Assembly: GCA_003453835.1 (NCBI GenBank)
Contig: DMMN01000212.1
Span: 1-5,759 of the forward strand
Source of the DNA: Bacteroidota bacterium
GTDB taxonomy: Bacteria > Bacteroidota > Ignavibacteria > UBA10030
DNA length: 5,759 nucleotides
Direction of reading: 5' to 3'
The position numbers and the translations under genes are program-made. The notes beneath the pieces are model-generated. The model was not told the DNA's origin. It searched no databases and was given only the letters and a program-made list of their open reading frames with translations. Positions 1-4,703 of this stretch are shown here, piece by piece (position 1 is the first letter of the stretch; the number at the start of each line of letters is the position of its first letter).

Positions 1-6
1 TGTTCT

Positions 7-12
7 CCCTCC
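7..12 (-). promoter_or_regulatory. Possible Shine-Dalgarno of a gene starting off the left edge
   Basis: Read on the minus strand, the last bases before the left edge are CCGGAGGGAGAACA. They contain a good GGAGGG core with 6 bases left before the window ends. That is the normal spacing to a start codon, so a leftward gene may begin immediately outside the window. A minus-strand frame from ATG at 73 also runs to the edge without a stop, but it has no ribosome site of its own. The downstream start cannot be seen, so this is only suggestive. Confidence 0.25.
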
Positions 13-598
13 GGTAGAGTGAGTGGTGGCGGTTCTCTGTCGAGATGTGGTGCGAAACTCGTCCCAATATCATGAAGGAACGAACGAAAAGCAAGCAACC
101 GACTCGTGATGACTGATGCTGTTGGCAATCTTGCATTTGCCTGAAGAGTTGTGTACTTTCATTCCGAAATTTTCCTCCGAGGACGCAATGAATGGATGGA
201 TCATCGCTCTCTTCACCCCCGCTTTCCTCTCCTTCTTTCCCTGTCTCAGTTGCGGAGTAGAGTTACGTTCATGCGTTCCGTCTAACCTTCGAAAGCCGCA
301 GATTGCCCGTGCAGTCGTTGCGAACATTATCCGTGCGGCCGGAAAAGAGGTCTCCTTCTGGAACGACCAACATACGGAAGGCGGGAAGCGACACCATGCC
401 GTCACTCCGCTCGATCGGCCCTCGGTAGCACGTGACCTCCTCAAAACCATCAGGACGCGATCATCGGTTGCGGCGACTCTGCAACAAGGGCAAGCCATCA
501 AGTCGTGCGAATGAGACGCGTAACCGTCGTTTGCCCGTGCTGTCACACACCTTTCGCGATCACACCATTGTCACCGTGCGCCTTCTCTTCCCGCCCTC

Positions 599-604
599 GG
601 AGGA
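599..604 (+). promoter_or_regulatory. Ribosome-binding site of the receiver-domain gene
   Basis: GGAGGA lies 6 bases before the ATG at 611. It is a near-consensus Shine-Dalgarno site at ideal spacing, and it fixes the start of the following gene at 611. The overlapping forward frame that begins at 432 is thereby disfavoured. Confidence 0.85.
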
Positions 605-610
605 ATCCAC

Positions 611-1861
611 ATGCCTGATCTCACTCCCCGGGACGACATACGAAAAAAGGTCAGCGAGATCCTCAAACGGGTCGACCAGCTAATCAAGTCGGGCGACATC
701 GATCAGTCGATTCGTGAGATCATCAAAGCCAAGGAGATCGACCCGCGGAACGTCTACATTCATGCCTACGAAGAGCGGTTGACGTTCCTCAAGGAGGAAC
801 ACGAAAAGAACATCGAAAAGGAACGCACACGCAAAGAGGCGGAGGAGGCGGCTCGCCATCGGGATGAAGAGGCGCGCCGGCGCTTAGATGAACAACGAAA
901 AATGCAGGAAGACGAACGAAAGAAGAGAGAACAGGAAGATCGTCTCAAAGCCGAAGAGGAGAGACGGCGGAAGGCAGAGGAGGAACAGCGGCGCAAAGCA
1001 GAGGAGGAAAAAAGGAAGGAGCAGGAAGCGACGCAAAGGCTTGAGGAAGAGCTTCGCGCCGCCATGGAAGAGCTCCGTCGGCAGGAGGAGGAGCTCAAGC
1101 GGGAACAAGATCGAGAAGCGTCGCACGAGATGGCTCCGGCCTTCGAGAAGTACAAACAGGCTTTGAAAGAAGTCTGGGCCGACGGCGCGGCCATGGGCGA
1201 TGAGCTGGTTCGACTCGGTCAGCTCCGATCCACTCTCGGCATTGGCGAGGAAGATCACGGGAGACTGGAAAAGGAGATCAAGCTGGAGGCGTACTACGCT
1301 GCAATCAAGCGTGCGTGGTCCTCGGGGTCCATTACGCCGCAGACGGCGTCGCAACTCGCCGATCTGCGAAAGAAATTCCAGATTTCATCCGAGGAGCATG
1401 ACAAGATCGAAGCACAGCTCCTCTGGGAATTGCGGGCGGGACAAGAACGGGCCAACGTCCTCGTCATTGACGACGACACGAAACTCCTGAGCGTGATCGC
1501 CGAGACGATCCAGGAAGCCGGGTTCAACGTGAAAGCTTTCCCGAGTTCGGACGATGCATACAACTATCTCAAAACAGAAACACCGGATCTCATTCTCTCC
1601 GACATTAACCTCGAAACCTCAACGATGGGTGGATTTACCTTCTATGAGAAGGTGCGGGAACTCGATCATTTGCAGGACGTGCCATTTATTTTTCTCAGTG
1701 GGTTGACAGATGAGGTTCTCATTCGGACCGGCAAGGAGCTTGGTGTGGACGACTACCTCACCAAGCCGTTCTCCGACGAGACATTGATCGCCACGATCAA
1801 GGGAAAGCTGAAGCGCTACAGGCAGCTGAAAGAGCGGTTGAAGAAGAAAGAGGGTCAGTAA
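611..1861 (+). CDS. TPR-like / charged coiled-coil / C-terminal receiver-domain protein
   Basis: This 416-residue cytoplasmic protein has four parts. Residues 15-58 resemble a TPR hairpin (GDIDQSIREIIKAKEIDP). Residues 60-170 are an uninterrupted Glu/Arg/Lys-rich helix, probably a coiled coil or single stable helix, with an 8-residue unit repeated three times at 114-137. Residues 180-270 hold two copies of a 47-residue helical unit (shared Y, A, K, W, G, LR, I, E and H positions). Residues 282-405 form a CheY-like receiver with acidic pair D287/D288, phosphoacceptor D331 (LSDIN), switch S363 (FLSG) and invariant K385 (LTKPF). No DNA-binding or enzymatic output domain follows; the tail is a short basic helix. 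In two-component signalling such a protein accepts phosphate from a histidine kinase, so here it probably switches a scaffold or protein partner. No kinase lies nearby. The loop after D331 is unusual: it lacks the common Met-Pro and carries 1-2 extra residues before Gly-Gly-Phe. The start is supported by the strong site at 599-604. The domain calls are firm; the physiological role is unknown. Confidence 0.9.
   Translation: MPDLTPRDDIRKKVSEILKRVDQLIKSGDIDQSIREIIKAKEIDPRNVYIHAYEERLTFLKEEHEKNIEKERTRKEAEEAARHRDEEARRRLDEQRKMQEDERKKREQEDRLKAEEERRRKAEEEQRRKAEEEKRKEQEATQRLEEELRAAMEELRRQEEELKREQDREASHEMAPAFEKYKQALKEVWADGAAMGDELVRLGQLRSTLGIGEEDHGRLEKEIKLEAYYAAIKRAWSSGSITPQTASQLADLRKKFQISSEEHDKIEAQLLWELRAGQERANVLVIDDDTKLLSVIAETIQEAGFNVKAFPSSDDAYNYLKTETPDLILSDINLETSTMGGFTFYEKVRELDHLQDVPFIFLSGLTDEVLIRTGKELGVDDYLTKPFSDETLIATIKGKLKRYRQLKERLKKKEGQ
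950..1021 (+). repeat. Three tandem 24-base units encoding an 8-residue charged repeat
   Basis: Within the receiver-domain gene, residues 114-137 read AEEERRRK, AEEEQRRK, AEEEKRKE. Each unit is 24 bases long, and the second and third share most of their nucleotides (GCAGAGGAGGAA at the start of each). The alternation of Glu with Arg/Lys four residues apart is typical of ER/K single alpha helices and of TolA-like charged rods. It may be prone to unit gain or loss between strains, which is inference. Confidence 0.7.
1148..1420 (+). repeat. Diverged 47-residue tandem protein repeat (two copies)
   Basis: Residues 180-223 and 227-270 of the receiver protein align without gaps at an offset of 47. 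Identical positions are Y181/Y228, A184/A231, K186/K233, W189/W236, G192/G239, L202/L249, L205/L252, R206/R253, I211/I258, E214/E261, H216/H263 and E220/E267. Each unit looks like a helix, a short Gly turn, a second helix ending in LR, then a turn and a third helix starting at the E-x-H motif. I do not recognise a named family with certainty. The DNA copies have diverged, so this is an old duplication. Confidence 0.75.
1784..1800. repeat. Perfect 7-base inverted repeat inside the receiver gene
   Basis: TTGATCG, the loop CCA, then CGATCAA make a perfect 7-base-pair stem with a 3-base loop near the 3' end of the receiver gene (codons for L-I-A-T-I-K). It lies about 55 bases downstream of the leftward operon's stop when read on the minus strand. 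Neither strand has a T-run after it, so it is not a classical terminator. It may be a codon coincidence or a weak RNA structure that protects the 3' end of the operon message. Confidence 0.4.
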
Positions 1862-2772
1862 CTCGAGAGACTTTTTCTTAGCACCATCCTTCTGTAAAGA
1901 ATCCCACCAACCAGAACTCCGTTCATCACCGCCAGATTGATGTAGAGATAGAGCTCGAGCCGATTGAACACCGAACAGAGCATAAGTATGAACAACTCCG
2001 TGCCAAACCCGAGGAGTCCGGATATTCTTAGTCCTGTCGAATCCGCGAACCAATTCTTACGCGACTCGTCGTCTGTCAATCCTTCCCGGCACCATTCATC
2101 GATACGAAGGATGAGTTCATCCTGCCAGCCATAGATGAGTTGGAACACTCTCTGCAGCGCCAGCTCCGACGCCCTCCCCTTTCGGTCCTCCTCCGTGATT
2201 TCCTCGGTCACTCGATTCACGCCGTATTTCATTTCCAGGTGAAGGAACGATGTATGATAGTAGACGTGGTACGAGACGCGCAGAGAGATACCGATCAGTC
2301 CGGCAAGGGCGAGCGCCAGCATCGCCGGCTGGTCGCTCGCGCGATACAGCGCCCAGCCGATCGCACCGAAGAGCGCGACATCGACGATGAAATCGCCGAT
2401 TGAATCGAGGAAGCGGCCGGTTCGGCTGTATTGGCCTCTTGCACGAGCGAGCTGCCCGTCCGCCGAATCGAGCACATCTTTCAGTGTCACGAGCATTCCG
2501 GCTATCATCGTCGTGTGAGCCTCACCGCGGAAATAGAAGATCGACGCGATGAGACCGGCAAGCGTCGACGCGATCGTGACCTGATTGGGCGTGAGGGGCG
2601 TGCGGTAAAGAGCCCAGACGACAACTCCGGCGATCGGTCGGAGGAGATACGTATTGATCAGCTCGTCAGAGATGCCGGACTTAATCGAGTTCTTGTAGCT
2701 GTATGTCTCATCACGCCGAGAACGGCTTTCAGGATTCTCCGATTTCATCTGCATTCCCGATCCTCTTCCCAT
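1855..2772 (-). CDS. CDP-alcohol phosphatidyltransferase family membrane enzyme
   Basis: This family displaces CMP from a CDP-activated alcohol and joins the phospho-headgroup to a second alcohol, using two metal ions at the membrane. The full signature D-x2-D-G-x2-A-R-x8-G-x3-D-x3-D is present: D102, D105, G106, A109, R110, G119, D123 and D127. Hydrophobic stretches occur near residues 43-56, 64-82, 87-98, 126-143, 149-168, 246-268 and 272-294, consistent with the family's six-helix fold. TPNQVTIAS at 61-69 matches the conserved segment at the start of an early helix. Residues 172-245 form a long charged, probably cytosolic insertion between two membrane segments. It is the last gene of a three-gene operon, 6 bases after its predecessor's stop. 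The ATG at 2772 has only a poor ribosome site, whereas the in-frame ATG at 2754 has AGAGGA 6 bases upstream, so translation may start there. The neighbouring nucleotidyltransferase suggests its donor is a soluble CDP-alcohol rather than CDP-diacylglycerol. An inositol-phosphodiester synthase role is an alternative. The family call is firm; the substrates are unknown. Confidence 0.93.
   Translation of the reverse strand: MGRGSGMQMKSENPESRSRRDETYSYKNSIKSGISDELINTYLLRPIAGVVVWALYRTPLTPNQVTIASTLAGLIASIFYFRGEAHTTMIAGMLVTLKDVLDSADGQLARARGQYSRTGRFLDSIGDFIVDVALFGAIGWALYRASDQPAMLALALAGLIGISLRVSYHVYYHTSFLHLEMKYGVNRVTEEITEEDRKGRASELALQRVFQLIYGWQDELILRIDEWCREGLTDDESRKNWFADSTGLRISGLLGFGTELFILMLCSVFNRLELYLYINLAVMNGVLVGGILYRRMVLRKSLSSY
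2761..2766 (-). promoter_or_regulatory. Shine-Dalgarno site favouring an internal start of the CDP-alcohol transferase
   Basis: On the minus strand AGAGGA is followed after 6 bases by the in-frame ATG at 2754-2752, which would make methionine 7 of the longest frame the true start. Upstream of the outer ATG (2772) the only purine stretch, GAAGAG, sits 2 bases from the codon, too close for normal initiation. The choice changes the protein by only six residues. Confidence 0.55.
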
Positions 2773-2778
2773 CGCTCT

Positions 2779-3531
2779 TCAAAGAGATAGTAACTTCGGC
2801 AAGATCACTTGTTCCGCGTACGCAAGATCTTCCGGCGTATCGATCTCCGTTGCGGGAAATCCGGTGACGTCAACAGCCCGCAGCTCTGCTCCTTCATCAA
2901 TCATCGCCTGAAATGATGCTTCGTAGAACTCACTTCTTCCCGCTCCGGCCCTCACTCTCCGTTCGAGCACACGGAAGAGTCGCTCCGCCGTCCCGTAAGA
3001 AAAGATCTCGATGCCGATTGACTCACCATACGTGGCTGCCAGTGGTGTCTCCTTGCCGATCAAGACGATCCTCTTTTCCTCATCGACCATGACGCGAATC
3101 TCTTCATCATTGTGGTCCCCTTCGACTCGGACGGCGACGACATCGGGATGCGGTTGATGCACGAGGAACGGAAGGAGATCGGGCGAGAAGACAATGTCGC
3201 TATCGAGCAAGAGAAGCCGCTCCGGAGGGACATTACCCCCGGCCTCTGTAAGACAGAAATCCCGCGACGCAAGGAGTGAACAGGCATTGTTCGTCGATGC
3301 GAATTCCGGATTGTCGATGAATTGGACCTGTGTGTTGGGGAACTTCTCCCGAACGAGGTCGGCCTTGTAGCCGAGAACGATGCCGATACGATCTACGCCG
3401 GCCAGAAGCACATTCTCAATGATTCTCTGGAGGATCGGTCGGCCGCCTACGGAGAGAAGACACTTCGGCACTTCGCCGGTGAGAGATCTCATACGCGAAG
3501 AGATGCCGGCTGCGAGGATGACACACTTCAC
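2779..3531 (-). CDS. LicC/IPCT-like nucleotidyltransferase (probable CTP-dependent)
   Basis: This 250-residue enzyme belongs to the GT-A-fold nucleotidyltransferase family, which couples a nucleoside triphosphate to a phosphorylated alcohol or sugar and releases pyrophosphate. The N-terminal signature is clear: LAAGISSRM at 6-14, T18, and PKCLL at 22-26, with Gly9, Arg13 and Lys23 as the usual triphosphate-binding positions. D110/D112 (LLLLDSDIV) provides the metal-binding Asp, TNNACSL at 80-86 resembles the TNN-x-x-SL segment of LicC-like enzymes, GESIGIEIFS lies at 169-178, and the tail carries EIDTPEDLAYAE at 229-240. The single compact domain without a left-handed beta-helix fits small cytidylyltransferases (phosphocholine, inositol phosphate, phosphonate types) better than GlmU or glucose-1-phosphate enzymes. 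It starts with GTG, supported by GGGAGGAG 5 bases upstream. The GTGA overlap with the preceding stop implies translational coupling. Use of CTP and the identity of the phospho-alcohol are inferred from the neighbouring CDP-alcohol transferase. Confidence 0.9.
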   Translation of the reverse strand: MKCVILAAGISSRMRSLTGEVPKCLLSVGGRPILQRIIENVLLAGVDRIGIVLGYKADLVREKFPNTQVQFIDNPEFASTNNACSLLASRDFCLTEAGGNVPPERLLLLDSDIVFSPDLLPFLVHQPHPDVVAVRVEGDHNDEEIRVMVDEEKRIVLIGKETPLAATYGESIGIEIFSYGTAERLFRVLERRVRAGAGRSEFYEASFQAMIDEGAELRAVDVTGFPATEIDTPEDLAYAEQVILPKLLSL

Positions 3532-4589
3532 GCGGCTCCTCCCATCGAGTGTCCAAGCGAGAGAAAGTAGGAAAACGCGTTGAGGACGCGATGGTTTTGT
3601 TCCTCCGTGCCGAGCGTGATGCGGATGAAGCTATGGAACTCCGGCTCAGAAAAGAACTTGAGGGCGATTTGCTCGTCGTTGAGGTACTGTTGGAGTGGTG
3701 ACTTGAGATGAGGGGGAATTTTGACGAGAACGAAATTCGCGTCGGACTTGTAGCATCGGAATCCCTTGCATGTGGCGAAGAACCGGTAGTACAATTCCCG
3801 ATCCTGCTGGAGCTTTCGGCTGACATCGAGGTAGTATTCCCGTGAGTCGAGCGCCGCCAGCGCCAGCGATTCGGAGATCCGATTGTAGCCCAAGTACCGC
3901 GCGGCAAACTTCGTCAGCCGGCTCAGGCCGGTGCCGACGGCGGTAAAAGCTACACGGGCTCCCGCGAGCGCGTACAGCTTAGAAAATGTGCGCAGAACGG
4001 CCAGGTTCCGATAACGCCCGACAAGCCGGGCGACGCGTTCGTTCGACATGTCCGCGAAGCCCCAATATGCCTCATCCAGAACGACGATGCTTTCGCGAAA
4101 CGCCTCCGTGAGCTTGCTGAGATCCTCGTCCGCAAATGAGTTGCCTGTGGGATTGTTCGGGGAAGCGATGAGCACGACCCGCGGGGATTCCTTCTGATAG
4201 AGCGAGATGATCTCATCAACGTCGTACCCGTACGCATCCCTTCCTTCCCGTATCGCGTACGTAACCGTTTCGCCGCCCACCTCCGAGGCAATTCGCTGAT
4301 AGTACCACCAGGACTGCGCGGGACAAAGAGCTTTCTCCCCGGGACCGAGATAACAATGGACGGCCTGCTTTAGCATGTCCTCGCTTCCTTCGCTCAAAAG
4401 GATCTGCGGCTCGGGAATTCCGAACTCGGCCGCCAGACGCTCCGAGAGTTTGCTCTTGACTCCGCGACTATACTCGCGCGAGTACACGCTAAGCTCTTCT
4501 ACGCCGACTTGCTTCAGCGCTTCGTAGCACTTCGGCGCAGGACCGTACAGGTTTTCATTTCGATCGAGGTAAAGCATTGAGCTCATCAC
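3528..4589 (-). CDS. HisC-like fold-type I PLP aminotransferase or phospho-amino-acid decarboxylase
   Basis: This protein of about 350 residues is a class I/II PLP enzyme of the histidinol-phosphate aminotransferase/CobD branch. Numbered from the GTG at 4589: LDRNENLYGP at 8-17 is the N-terminal substrate-loop signature, GSED at 68-71 precedes the PLP phosphate helix, SPNNPTGN at 143-150 gives cofactor Asn146, LDEAYWGF at 171-178 gives Asp172 and Tyr175, TFSK at 201-204 gives the Schiff-base Lys204, R212 is a phosphate anchor, and IRITLGT at 322-328 carries the substrate-carboxylate Arg323. All catalytic residues are intact. In place of the usual PTFSMY-like segment it has SWWYYQ at 93-98. 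No other histidine gene is present and it heads an operon with a nucleotidyltransferase and a CDP-alcohol transferase, so histidine synthesis is unlikely. It more plausibly makes or remodels a phosphorylated amino compound, such as phosphoethanolamine from phosphoserine. The start is uncertain: GTG 4589, ATG 4586 and ATG 4577 are all possible and none has a strong ribosome site. The family is firm; the reaction is inferred. Confidence 0.9.
   Translation of the reverse strand: MMSSMLYLDRNENLYGPAPKCYEALKQVGVEELSVYSREYSRGVKSKLSERLAAEFGIPEPQILLSEGSEDMLKQAVHCYLGPGEKALCPAQSWWYYQRIASEVGGETVTYAIREGRDAYGYDVDEIISLYQKESPRVVLIASPNNPTGNSFADEDLSKLTEAFRESIVVLDEAYWGFADMSNERVARLVGRYRNLAVLRTFSKLYALAGARVAFTAVGTGLSRLTKFAARYLGYNRISESLALAALDSREYYLDVSRKLQQDRELYYRFFATCKGFRCYKSDANFVLVKIPPHLKSPLQQYLNDEQIALKFFSEPEFHSFIRITLGTEEQNHRVLNAFSYFLSLGHSMGGAA
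3536..3543 (-). promoter_or_regulatory. Strong Shine-Dalgarno fixing a GTG start
   Basis: Minus-strand GGGAGGAG lies 4 bases before the GTG at 3531-3529 (5 bases from the GGAGGA core), inside the last codons of the aminotransferase gene. It establishes the GTG as the start of the nucleotidyltransferase and shows that the two genes are read from one message. The start and the upstream TGA share bases as GTGA (3531-3528). Confidence 0.85.
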
Positions 4590-4703
4590 GTTGTGATACT
4601 TCTGAGAAGGAATCGTGGCTTCGAGACCTCAGGAAAGACGGGCGTGGGTGGAGAACGGAAACCGGGCTCAGCTCTCTCTCCTCCGCCGGAAGCCACACTT
4701 GAG
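4590..4703. other. Intergenic gap between helicase and headgroup operon
   Basis: These 114 bases separate the helicase stop from the operon start on the minus strand. I see no T-rich terminator hairpin. An 8-base perfect inverted repeat (GTGGCTTC at 4615-4622 and GAAGCCAC at 4689-4696) flanks 66 bases, too far apart for a compact terminator. A promoter for the operon would have to lie here if it is not read from the helicase gene, but no clear -35/-10 pair is evident. Co-transcription with the helicase cannot be excluded. Confidence 0.5.

Larger units (their letters stand above)
1..610. other. Long intergenic region, no supported gene
   Basis: I find no convincing gene in these 610 bases. 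Open frames exist on both strands (about 116-514 forward and 70-546 reverse), but they overlap each other, lack a ribosome-binding site, and encode Ser/Arg/Cys-rich or patternless protein with no family motif. I see no tRNA T-loop/acceptor arrangement and no good hairpin plus T-run terminator. There is a 14-base direct repeat with one mismatch (303-316 and 531-544), and the hexamer CCGTGC recurs four times. A ribosome-binding-like site points off the left edge and a strong one serves the gene at 611. The region is therefore most likely a divergent regulatory spacer, although about 600 bases is long for so compact a genome. I could not pick out a clear sigma-70 promoter. Confidence 0.55.

Noticed and set aside
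123..137. Sigma-54-like TTGGCAATCTTGCAT
   Set aside because: The GG to GC distance is 7 bases, whereas a -24/-12 promoter needs 10.
116..514. A 132-codon forward frame, with a 158-codon reverse frame across 70-546
   Set aside because: The two frames overlap almost completely, neither has a Shine-Dalgarno site, and neither product shows a recognisable motif or a plausible domain. I leave the region as non-coding.
432..683. An 83-codon forward frame running into the receiver gene
   Set aside because: It overlaps the well-supported start at 611 in another frame and has no ribosome site.
766..1354. Ser/Leu/Phe-rich minus-strand frames opposite the charged helix
   Set aside because: Their Ser/Arg and Leu/Phe bias is simply the complement of GAG/GAA/AAG codons of the coiled-coil region; no start signal or family pattern.
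1862..1880. CTCGAGAGACTTTTTC as a terminator of the receiver gene
   Set aside because: There is a short T-run but no stable stem directly before it, and the bases encode the end of the opposing gene.
1855..2772. Calling the CDP-alcohol transferase pgsA or pssA
   Set aside because: The catalytic motif is shared by the whole superfamily. The 74-residue insertion and the coupled nucleotidyltransferase argue against a housekeeping phospholipid synthase.
3528..4589. Calling the PLP enzyme hisC
   Set aside because: The fold matches, but no other histidine genes are present, the substrate segment is atypical, and the operon partners point to headgroup chemistry.
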